A stretch of 64,000 nt of DNA, from the NCBI GenBank assembly GCA_947623175.1, contig CANQGK010000006.1:1-64000 (forward strand), in the 5' to 3' direction. The DNA is from an uncultured Clostridia bacterium. GTDB lineage: Bacteria; Bacillota; Clostridia; Oscillospirales; Acutalibacteraceae. This document shows positions 56,446 to 64,000 of the stretch, piece after piece; positions within the stretch are counted from its first letter, which is position 1, and every line of letters starts with the position of its first letter. The position numbers and the translations under genes were made by a program. Below the pieces are notes generated by a model that was not told where the DNA came from, did not search any database, and worked only from the letters and a program-made list of their open reading frames with translations.

Positions 56446-59286
56446 GTGCTCAAAAAAATGAAAAAGAGCTTAAGCGTCATACTGTGCGTTTTAACCTTGA
56501 CGGCAGCGCCCGTTTACGCCGCGAAATCCGGCGGCGCGTCGGGTACGCCCGAGCCTTCGGCGAAGTCCGCCGTAAGCTCCGCCGCCGACAGCTATGAGCA
56601 TTATACGGAAAACAGCGGCTTAAATTACGCGGTTAAGGCTTTGCCGCTGTCGCTCGAAAAATTCACTCCCGAAAATACGAACGCCTCCTTTGCCGACGGT
56701 GTGATCGACTGGGCGGACGGCAAGGGCAGTATCGCTTTTACCGCCGATATAACCGCTCCCGCCCTTTATTCCCTAAAAATCGTATGGAAGCCCAAAGCCG
56801 CGGGTATAGATCCCGATATTTCGGTTTATATAGACGGCTCGGCGCCCTTTTCGGAAGCAAATCAAATTTCCCTCAAACGCGAATGGAAGAATATTTCGCA
56901 AACGCCGCGCGTAGACTCGAGCGGCAACGAATACGCGCAGGAGCAGGTCGAAACGGGCGAATATATCACCTCGGTTTTGCAGGATTACGTCGGAGTTACC
57001 GTAAAACCGTATACCTTTAAGCTTACAAAGGGCAGGCATACTCTGACGATAGGCGAGCCCGACGTTCCGATATATATTAAGGAAATAACCTTGATCCCGC
57101 CCGAAAAAACGAAAGCGTATTCCGAAATTTCGAAGGAATATACCCTTTTGGAAAACGACGCGAAAACCGTCACGATACAGGCGGAAAACGCGGATATTAA
57201 AAATTCCAAGGCTTTGATCCCAAAATGCAATAACAGCGACGCCGGAATGACGCCGTCGGATCCTTATACGAGTAAAATCAACTATATCGGCGGCTCCTCC
57301 TGGCAAAGCCCGGGAAGCAGTATGACCTGGCGGTTTAATATCGAAACGGACGGGTATTATTATTTAGGTCTTCGCTACAAGCAGTCGGAGCTTGTAAGCG
57401 GAGTAAGCTACCGAAAGCTCAGAATCGACGGCGAAATACCCTTTGCCGAGGCGGAAAGCATAGGCTTTCCCTACGGTACAAGATGGAAATATTTAACCTT
57501 GGAAGACGGTAATTCGCCCTATTATATATGGCTCGAAAAGGGCGAGCACACCCTTTCGTTAGAGGTCACCGCAGGCGCCGAAAGCGACTTTTTCAAAAGA
57601 CTTTCCGCCGTGGTCTCAAGACTCGGAGACGAGTATATCAAAATAGTTATGATAACCGGCGAGTCGCCCGACGTTAACCGCGATTACGAGCTGTTTAACC
57701 AAATCGAGGGCTTTAACGATACCTTGACCGACTGCCGAGAGGCGCTTGACGGTATAGCCGCCGATATGAAAAAAACCTCGGGCAGCAGGGGAAACCAGAG
57801 CATTGCGGCGATAGAAAATATGTCGCGCGTATTAAAGCAGATGCTTAAAAGTCCGTACGTTGCCCAACAGTACGTTAACGACTATTACAACAACTACACC
57901 GCGGTAAGCTCATGGCTTTACGATATGACCAATATGCCGCTGGCGCTCGACGAAATACAGATCATCCCCTACGGGAAAAAGCCGGAAAACAAAAACGCGA
58001 ATATTTTTAAAGCTATAGGCTACGGCGCTTTAAGGCTTTTGGTATCCTTTACGCAGGACTATAATTTCACCGATAAAACCGACTCGGACAAATCGATCAC
58101 CATTTGGATAAATTGGGGTCAGGACCAGGCGATGGTGCTCAATTCTCTGATAAGAGACTCCTTTACGCCGAAGACGGGCATAAACGTCCGCATCGATGTG
58201 GTAAACGCCTCGCTGATAAACGGTATACTGTCGGGAAATTTCCCCGATCTGTCACTGCAAATGGCGAGAACCGAGCCCGTAAATCTGGGAATCAGAGGCG
58301 CGCTTTACGATTTAAACAATTTTGAGGATTGCGGTGAGGTTTTAAAGCGGTTCGGAGATACCGCCGCCGATCCTTACGGCTACAACGGCGCTTTGTACGC
58401 GCTTCCCGATACGCAGAGCTTTATGCTCATGTATTACCGTAAGGATATTATGGAAAATCTGGGGCTCGGCGTGCCGAAAAATTGGAGCGAATTTAAGCAC
58501 GCGGCGATGGTAATACAGCGAAACAATATGAACGTCTACGTGCCCTATACCCAGATTACCGCCTCTACCACCGTAAATACCGGTATAGGCAGTCTTAATC
58601 TGCTGCCGACTTTGATTGCGCAAAACGGACTTTCGCTTTATAACGAGCAAAGAAACGCCACCGCGCTTAATACAAAGGAAGCTATAGACGTTTTTGAGTT
58701 TTGGACGGATCTCTATACCGAATACGGCTATTTAAAGGAAGCGGAGTTTTATAACCGCTTCAGGGTAGGCGTGGTGCCATTGGGAATAGCGCCGCTTGCG
58801 ACTTATATGAATTTATATTCCGCCGCTCCCGAAATAGCCGGCAGATGGTCGGTGGCTTCGGTACCGGCAAGCGAGGGAGGAAGCGCCGCCGTGGCGGGAG
58901 CCGGCACCGGCTGCGGAATTATAAACCTTTCCGACAAAAAGGCGGAGGCTTGGGAGTTTCTCAAATGGTGGACCTCTGCCGACACTCAGACGAGATACAA
59001 CAACAACGTCGAGTCCATACTCGGGATGATAGGCAGAACCACGACGGCAAACGTCGAGGCGTTCGGAAGACTCGCCTGGGACGGCGAGCATCTCGCGGTC
59101 ATGGAAGAACAGCGCCGTCTTGTCAAAGAGGTGCCCGAGGTTCCGGGAAGCTACTATCTGTCGCGCGCCGTGGATCAGGCGTTTTGGGCGGTAGTCAACG
59201 GCGAAAGCATACCCAAAGACGCGGTAGCCAAGTGGAGCAAAATCGCCGACGACGAGATCGCGAGAAAAATTAAAGAATATTCATAA
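56446..59286 (+). CDS. Giant solute-binding protein with N-terminal carbohydrate-binding domains (paralogue)
   Basis: About 946 residues from GTG 56446, which has AAGGGA 9 bp upstream; ATG 56425 is inside the hairpin region and less likely. The signal peptide ends at PVYAAK. CBM-like segments (about 60-400; YIGGSSW, SYRKLRIDGEIPF) and a helical linker are followed by a family 1 binding domain (ITIWINWG, TPKTGINV, PKNWSEFKHAAM, AWEFLKWWTS). Domain order and many motifs match the 17206 protein, but sequence divergence suggests a different ligand. Its two permeases follow directly. Confidence 0.85.
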   Translation: MLKKMKKSLSVILCVLTLTAAPVYAAKSGGASGTPEPSAKSAVSSAADSYEHYTENSGLNYAVKALPLSLEKFTPENTNASFADGVIDWADGKGSIAFTADITAPALYSLKIVWKPKAAGIDPDISVYIDGSAPFSEANQISLKREWKNISQTPRVDSSGNEYAQEQVETGEYITSVLQDYVGVTVKPYTFKLTKGRHTLTIGEPDVPIYIKEITLIPPEKTKAYSEISKEYTLLENDAKTVTIQAENADIKNSKALIPKCNNSDAGMTPSDPYTSKINYIGGSSWQSPGSSMTWRFNIETDGYYYLGLRYKQSELVSGVSYRKLRIDGEIPFAEAESIGFPYGTRWKYLTLEDGNSPYYIWLEKGEHTLSLEVTAGAESDFFKRLSAVVSRLGDEYIKIVMITGESPDVNRDYELFNQIEGFNDTLTDCREALDGIAADMKKTSGSRGNQSIAAIENMSRVLKQMLKSPYVAQQYVNDYYNNYTAVSSWLYDMTNMPLALDEIQIIPYGKKPENKNANIFKAIGYGALRLLVSFTQDYNFTDKTDSDKSITIWINWGQDQAMVLNSLIRDSFTPKTGINVRIDVVNASLINGILSGNFPDLSLQMARTEPVNLGIRGALYDLNNFEDCGEVLKRFGDTAADPYGYNGALYALPDTQSFMLMYYRKDIMENLGLGVPKNWSEFKHAAMVIQRNNMNVYVPYTQITASTTVNTGIGSLNLLPTLIAQNGLSLYNEQRNATALNTKEAIDVFEFWTDLYTEYGYLKEAEFYNRFRVGVVPLGIAPLATYMNLYSAAPEIAGRWSVASVPASEGGSAAVAGAGTGCGIINLSDKKAEAWEFLKWWTSADTQTRYNNNVESILGMIGRTTTANVEAFGRLAWDGEHLAVMEEQRRLVKEVPEVPGSYYLSRAVDQAFWAVVNGESIPKDAVAKWSKIADDEIARKIKEYS

Positions 59287-59299
59287 AGGAGAGAATAAA

Positions 59300-60232
59300 G
59301 TGCTTGCCAATAAATACAGTCGCCCGAAAAGCCGGCGCAAAAACGCGCCAGAAGGCTCTTTCAGGGAACAATTACCCATGTTCGTAATGATTTCTCCCTT
59401 TGTTTTGTTTTTCTTGATTTTTACCGTCATACCTATTATATCTTCAATTTGTTTAAGCTTTACCTCGTATGATATGATATCCTCGCCGAGCTTTGTCGGG
59501 CTTGACAATTACCGGCGGCTTATCACAAGCGACGCCGTTTTCCCCGTAACGGTTAAAAATACCGTGGTATTTGCGGTGGTGGCGGGCCCGCTCGGATTTT
59601 TGCTCGCCTTTGTATTGGCGTGGCTCGTAAACGAGTTCACCGCGAAAAAAAGGGCGCTTCTTTCCTTTATGTTTTACGCCCCCGCGCTTGTGGGAAACAC
59701 CTATTTTATCTGGCAGGTAGCCTTCAGCGGAGACAGCTACGGCTATATAAACAGCCTTTTGTTATCCTTAGGGATTATCACGGAGCCTATAGTATGGCTC
59801 AAAAACGCAACCTATCTTATGCCCATTATCATAGTCGTGCAATTATGGCAGAGCATGGGCGTGTCCTTTCTTGCCAATATTTCGGGACTGCAAAACGTCA
59901 GCCGCGATCTGTACGAGGCGGGCGCCATAGACGGTATCCGAAACCGCTGGCAGGAATTGAGGTATATAACCCTGCCTTCGATGTCAAATATGCTGCTTTT
60001 CAGCGCGGTAATGCAAATCCAAAGCAGTTTTTCGGTAAGCCTTATCGCTATCACTCTGGCGGGTTATCCGAGCAAATCAAACGCCGTAGATACCATAGTA
60101 TCGCTTATGCAGGATATGGCAACCGTGCGTTATGAGCTCGGATACGCTTCGGCAATCGCCGTCGTGCTGTTTATTATGATGGTGACGACAAGGCTGATCG
60201 TCGGAAAAGCCCTCTCGACCGTGCAGAAATGA
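59300..60232 (+). CDS. Sugar ABC transporter permease, MalF/UgpA type (cassette 2)
   Basis: A 310-residue permease with six helices. The SGDSYGYINSLLLSL loop and the EAA loop LYEAGAIDGIRNRWQELRY match the 20015 permease closely. The GTG start has AAAGGAGAG overlapping the upstream stop. It pairs with the next gene, one base away. Confidence 0.93.
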   Translation: MLANKYSRPKSRRKNAPEGSFREQLPMFVMISPFVLFFLIFTVIPIISSICLSFTSYDMISSPSFVGLDNYRRLITSDAVFPVTVKNTVVFAVVAGPLGFLLAFVLAWLVNEFTAKKRALLSFMFYAPALVGNTYFIWQVAFSGDSYGYINSLLLSLGIITEPIVWLKNATYLMPIIIVVQLWQSMGVSFLANISGLQNVSRDLYEAGAIDGIRNRWQELRYITLPSMSNMLLFSAVMQIQSSFSVSLIAITLAGYPSKSNAVDTIVSLMQDMATVRYELGYASAIAVVLFIMMVTTRLIVGKALSTVQK

Positions 60233-60233
60233 G

Positions 60234-61142
60234 GTGTTTACGATAAAGAACAAAGCTTTGTTAAAAAGACGTCTGTCGGCAGAGCGAAAACCTGCCTACC
60301 GGCGTTACACCCGTTCGAGGTTCGGCGATTTTCTCAACGCCTTCTTGCTTATAGTGGCGGGACTTTTTACCATGCTGCCGCTCATATACGCGGTCTGCAC
60401 CTCCTTTAAGCCGTTGGATGAGCTGCTTATATTTCCGCCGCGCTTTTTTGTAAGACGCCCCACGCTCGGAAATTATCTGATACTTCCGGACCTTATGTCC
60501 TCTCTTAAGGTGCCGCTTTCGCGCTATATTTTCAACAGCCTTTTTATAAGCGCGGTTTCCACGTTTTTTTATATACTTATCGCTACGATGGCGGCGTTTG
60601 TGCTCTCAAAAGCCAAGTTTAAGGGCAGAAATCTGCTCTTTTGGGTAGTACAGTTTTCCCTTATGTTCAACGCCTATACCTTAGGCATTCCGAGATACCT
60701 GATTTTTTCGAAAATGCATATTATAGATACCTATTGGGTCTCCATTTTGCCGCATATAGCGTCAACCCTCGGCGTATTTCTGGCGAAGCAGTACATAGAG
60801 GGGTATATTCCGAACGCCCTGCTCGAGGCGGCGAAAATCGACGGCGCGAGCCATTACAGGGTATTTTGGTCTATAGTAATGCCGGTTATCAAGCCCGCAT
60901 GGCTTACGCTTATGCTTTTTGCCTTCAGGGATATTTGGGCGGAGGTGCCGAACGGTACGATTTTCAGCGAACAGCTGAAAACTTTGCCGCAAATAGTCAC
61001 TCAGATAACGGCGGGCGGCACGGCGAGAGCGGGAAGCTCGATGGCGGTCACGGTAATTATGATGATACCGCCGATTATCGTCTTTTTAATTTCACAAAGC
61101 AACGTTGTCGAAGCGATGAGCAGCGCGGGTATAAAGGAGTAG
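60234..61142 (+). CDS. Sugar ABC transporter permease, MalG/UgpE type (cassette 2)
   Basis: A 302-residue permease. RRYTRSRFGDF, TSFKPLDELL, the EAA loop LLEAAKIDGAS and the C-terminal MSSAGIKE parallel the 20931 protein. GTG 60234 immediately follows the upstream TGA; its ribosome binding site is weak, so coupled translation or a start a few codons later is likely. The stop codon is TAG, directly after the conserved end. Confidence 0.92.
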   Translation: MFTIKNKALLKRRLSAERKPAYRRYTRSRFGDFLNAFLLIVAGLFTMLPLIYAVCTSFKPLDELLIFPPRFFVRRPTLGNYLILPDLMSSLKVPLSRYIFNSLFISAVSTFFYILIATMAAFVLSKAKFKGRNLLFWVVQFSLMFNAYTLGIPRYLIFSKMHIIDTYWVSILPHIASTLGVFLAKQYIEGYIPNALLEAAKIDGASHYRVFWSIVMPVIKPAWLTLMLFAFRDIWAEVPNGTIFSEQLKTLPQIVTQITAGGTARAGSSMAVTVIMMIPPIIVFLISQSNVVEAMSSAGIKE

Positions 61143-61150
61143 GGATTGCA

Positions 61151-63250
61151 TTGAATAAACGATTATTTAAGAGTATCTTTACGGTTTTTGCGGCATTGCT
61201 CCTTTTTGTACCGGCGATTTCGGCAAGCGCCGAGGTGCCTTACGACAGCTATACCTATTGGTCGGACGTCGGCGAACAGGACAAGGCGGTATATAACCGT
61301 CCTATGTACAGCCCCGAGCGTACCTTCGATTCCTTTTCGTTGGGAATTGCGGACTTTTCAAAGATAAACGATATCGCTTTTGACGCCGACGGCAGGCTTT
61401 ATATATTAGATACCGATTCGCGGATCGTTTTGCTTGACGGCGAGTATAACTTTATCCGCGAGATAGGACTTGTAGGCGGTACCGAGAGCTACGTCGACGC
61501 CAAGGGGCTTTATACGGCAAAGGACGGCACCTTGTATATCTGCGATACCGAGGGGCACAGGATACTTCATATAAAATCCGACGGAAGCCTTATCGATACG
61601 ATTACTTTGCCTAAGTCCAATCTCATACCGGATGATTTCGATTTTCGTCCTACGGGTATGGCTGTAGATGAGTACGGATATACCTATATTTTAAGCGACG
61701 GCTCTTATTACGGAGCCCTGCTTTTCGATACGGATATGACCTTTTTGGGCTTTTACGGCGCAAATACGGTAAAAGCCACCCTCGGCAGTGTGTTTTCCAA
61801 TATAAAAAATCGGATTTTCCCCAACAACACCAAAAAGGGCAACACCTCGCAAAGACTGCCTTACTGTTTTGTGGATCTGGCGGTCGACAAGGAGGGATTT
61901 GTCTATACGAGCACCGGTTATACCGATTCGAGCCGCACCGGGCAGATAAGAAAATTGGGACCTGGACTCGGCAACAATATTTTGGGCTCGGACGAGGTGA
62001 ATTTTGCGGACGCAAAAATCAATACCACCTATAACGACGGCGCCGTATCAAAGCAGGATATTTTTGATATCGAGGTCGACGACGGCGGCTTTGTATACGG
62101 GCTCGAATCTGCGTTCGGCAAGGTCTTCGTATACGACTCCGACTGTCGAATACTGTCGGTTTTCGGCGGCGGCATGGGATTCGGAACGCAGGTGGGAACC
62201 TTTGCCACCGTATCCTCGCTCGCTATCAAGCATAACGGCGAAGAGGTACTCGTTTCCGACAGCGCGACCAATAAAATAACCGTATTTAAAATAACCGATT
62301 TCGGAAAAAAGGCAAAGGAGCTTACGGCGCTCACCCTGAAAGGCGATTATACCGGCGCCAAAGAGGGTTGGGAGGAAATTATCAAAACGGATAATAATTT
62401 CCAGCCCGCCTACGGCGCGCTTGCCCGCGCATATATAAACGAGGGCGATTACGATACCGCCCTTTCGCTTGCGAAAACCGGATATGACCGGGAAGCCTAC
62501 GCCATAGCCTTTGAGTATAAGCGCGGCGATATTATAAACGAATATTTCATGGTGATTTTTATCGGACTTGCGGCGGTGATTGCGGCGGTAATCGGATTTT
62601 TGGTCGTATCCACGCGCAAAAAGGTAAAATTTATCAAAAACAAACAGCTTGCCCTTATGTTTTCAACCCTTATACATCCGTTAAACAGCTTTACGGATAT
62701 AAAGGAAAAGGGAGAGGGCTCGGTTTTATTGTGCGGCGTTTCGGTGCTTTTGTTCTACACTGCCACCGTTCTGCAAACCTTAAAGGGCGGATTTTTGTTT
62801 ACCGTATACGACGCCGCTTCGTTTAATTCCTTTTGGTTGTTTGTAAAAACCGTGGGATTTGTTTGCCTTTGGATCATCGTGAATTGGATGGTCTGCACCC
62901 TGCTTTCGGGCAAGGGCAGGATCAAGGAAATCGCCATAGTTACCTGCTACAGCCTGCTGCCGCTGATCATCGAGAAATTCATAAGACTTGCCCTTACAAA
63001 TGTGCTGCTGCCGAGCGAAGCCGCCTTTTTGAACATTTTCCACGCCGTCGCAATGATTTATTTTATTATTTTGATGATAATAGGACTCATTAAAATTCAC
63101 GATTTCGGTATGGCAAGACTTATCGGAACGAGCGCGCTCTCGCTTGCGGGGGTTGCCGCCATAGTATTTTTGGCTATTATGACGGTTATTCTCGTACAGC
63201 AATTCGGAGGATTTATTGTGACTGTTATATCCGAGGTTTTGACGCTTTAA
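61151..63250 (+). CDS. NHL-propeller / TPR / Yip1-domain membrane protein (cassette 2)
   Basis: About 699 residues from TTG 61151, with GGAG ten bases upstream. The frame is open further back into the permease gene, but that part encodes no plausible signal sequence. The signal ends at SASAEV. An NHL propeller (LYILDTDSRIVLLDG, LYICDTEGHRILHI, VYGLESAFGKVFVYD), a TPR-like hairpin (AYGALARAYINEGDYDTAL), a transmembrane helix and a Yip1-like domain (STLIHPLNSFTDIKEKG) follow in the same order as in the 21809 protein. Being retained in both cassettes argues that it works with the transporter. Confidence 0.8.
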   Translation: MNKRLFKSIFTVFAALLLFVPAISASAEVPYDSYTYWSDVGEQDKAVYNRPMYSPERTFDSFSLGIADFSKINDIAFDADGRLYILDTDSRIVLLDGEYNFIREIGLVGGTESYVDAKGLYTAKDGTLYICDTEGHRILHIKSDGSLIDTITLPKSNLIPDDFDFRPTGMAVDEYGYTYILSDGSYYGALLFDTDMTFLGFYGANTVKATLGSVFSNIKNRIFPNNTKKGNTSQRLPYCFVDLAVDKEGFVYTSTGYTDSSRTGQIRKLGPGLGNNILGSDEVNFADAKINTTYNDGAVSKQDIFDIEVDDGGFVYGLESAFGKVFVYDSDCRILSVFGGGMGFGTQVGTFATVSSLAIKHNGEEVLVSDSATNKITVFKITDFGKKAKELTALTLKGDYTGAKEGWEEIIKTDNNFQPAYGALARAYINEGDYDTALSLAKTGYDREAYAIAFEYKRGDIINEYFMVIFIGLAAVIAAVIGFLVVSTRKKVKFIKNKQLALMFSTLIHPLNSFTDIKEKGEGSVLLCGVSVLLFYTATVLQTLKGGFLFTVYDAASFNSFWLFVKTVGFVCLWIIVNWMVCTLLSGKGRIKEIAIVTCYSLLPLIIEKFIRLALTNVLLPSEAAFLNIFHAVAMIYFIILMIIGLIKIHDFGMARLIGTSALSLAGVAAIVFLAIMTVILVQQFGGFIVTVISEVLTL

Positions 63251-63267
63251 GGAGGGAAGACGGTTTT

Positions 63268-64000
63268 ATGAAAAGATTTTTTAGCTTGATTTGCTGTATG
63301 ACGGTATTGTTATCGCTTACGGCTTGCAGCAGTACCGATTTCGGTTCGTCGCCCTACAGGGAAGCGGAAGACTCGGAAATACCGTCCGATACCCTTATTG
63401 CGGAAAATTCGCTCTACAGATTAGAGCTTACGGACTCGAATATGGGCTTTGTTCTGACCGAAAAAGCCACGGGAAAGCAATGGAGCAGTACGCCCGCGGA
63501 CGAGTCGGGCGCCGAGGTAGACGAGCTTGGTATGCCCATAAAAAAGCATCCGCGGGTTGAGTCGGTACTGTCGGTAGAATGCAAAAACTTCATAAGCGAC
63601 GAGACGAATACCTACAATTGCTACACCGACGCTTTGCAGGCGGGAAAGGTGGTCTGTAAAGCTGCCGATAACGGCATAACCGTCGACTACTATTTTTCCG
63701 AAGCACAGGTTATGATACCGCTCGAGTGCACGCTTACCGATATGGGGGTAAAGCTCTCCGTAAACCCCGAAAAAATTCTCGAAAACGACAACAAGGTAAT
63801 AAGCATTTCGATCGCGCCCTTTTTCTGCGGGGTCAAAAACGATACCGAAAATTCTTATCTGTTCGTACCCTCGGGCTCGGGAGCCATAGTCGGTACCGCC
63901 GCAAAATCTCAGCAGGGAGACTCATATTCGGCTCAAATTTACGGTTACGATCCCGCCATAGACGAGGTGGCGTCGATTTCGAACAAGGAGCCCGTGCGGC
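63268..64000 (+). CDS. DUF5696-like lipoprotein, truncated by the window end
   Basis: An open reading frame runs from ATG 63268, behind GGAGGG, without a stop to the end of the window, giving at least 244 codons. The lipobox is LTAC. SLYRLELTDSNMGFVLTE-type opening, GKQWSSTP and YLFVPSGSGAIVG align with the 23957 lipoprotein (YLFAPSGSGALMY), and the position after the Yip1 gene is the same. The rest of the protein, and possibly another permease pair, lies beyond. Confidence 0.85.
   Translation, partial: MKRFFSLICCMTVLLSLTACSSTDFGSSPYREAEDSEIPSDTLIAENSLYRLELTDSNMGFVLTEKATGKQWSSTPADESGAEVDELGMPIKKHPRVESVLSVECKNFISDETNTYNCYTDALQAGKVVCKAADNGITVDYYFSEAQVMIPLECTLTDMGVKLSVNPEKILENDNKVISISIAPFFCGVKNDTENSYLFVPSGSGAIVGTAAKSQQGDSYSAQIYGYDPAIDEVASISNKEPVR

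Noticed and set aside
60641-61150. Long upstream extension of the second NHL/Yip1 gene
   Set aside because: It lies out of frame within the permease gene, and the signal peptide and ribosome binding site place the start at 61151.

Overview
The window looks like a chromosomal segment of an anaerobic, Gram-positive, probably gut-dwelling clostridium (Clostridia, perhaps Oscillospirales/Ruminococcaceae). The reasons are dockerin and cohesin-like modules, lipoprotein-anchored sugar-binding proteins, strong GGAGG ribosome binding sites, near-consensus sigma-A promoters, GTG/TTG starts, moderate GC, and a Glp-like oxidoreductase trio with a DUF1667 protein. Species assignment is inference. No rRNA, tRNA, CRISPR array, phage or transposase gene was seen. 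Almost every gene concerns glycan capture, hydrolysis, import or downstream sugar metabolism.

Layout. (1) 1-4917: the end of a mobile repeat, then a three-gene operon (WbsX/GH99-like protein, TIM-barrel sugar isomerase, beta-propeller glycosidase-like protein), then a stand-alone DUF4143 ATPase behind a near-consensus promoter and a 12-bp palindrome. (2) 5020-8181, minus strand: AraC regulator and GH3 glycosidase. (3) 8830-28046: one run of ten plus-strand genes with short gaps: sugar-binding lipoprotein, clan GH-A-like secreted hydrolase, a 1584-aa membrane-anchored multi-CBM/dockerin/cohesin-like protein, a giant solute-binding protein, two permeases, an NHL-TPR-Yip1 membrane protein, a DUF5696 lipoprotein and two more permeases. 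(4) 28155-33434: a frameshifted dockerin protein and a GH110-like beta-helix protein. (5) 33435-34648: remnants of GH43 and GH38 genes and a lone repeat end. (6) 34649-43378: ribokinase, SIS isomerase, Glp-like oxidoreductase trio, SGNH hydrolase and LacZ-type GH2 enzyme. (7) 44053-64000: a second large run (GH16 lipoprotein, binding lipoprotein, two huge repeat proteins of which one is broken by an in-frame TAG and one ends in GH16, then a second copy of the binding protein-permease-permease-NHL/Yip1-DUF5696 cassette, cut by the window end).

How it fits together. Regions 3 and 7 are paralogous glycan-utilisation super-operons. Secreted GH16, GH-A-like, GH3, GH2 and GH110-like enzymes would release oligosaccharides. 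Anchored multi-CBM and repeat proteins would hold substrate and enzymes at the surface, and binding proteins plus MalF/MalG-type permeases would import the products. No ATP-binding subunit is encoded here.

The most interesting non-coding signals are two. First, a roughly 270-bp element with 24-bp terminal inverted repeats is found in the 5' leader of three operons, always in the same orientation relative to the downstream gene. Second, two distant promoters share direct repeats of ATTGTATTTCTTA with a 21-bp period and an identical distance to the -10 box, which suggests one common activator.
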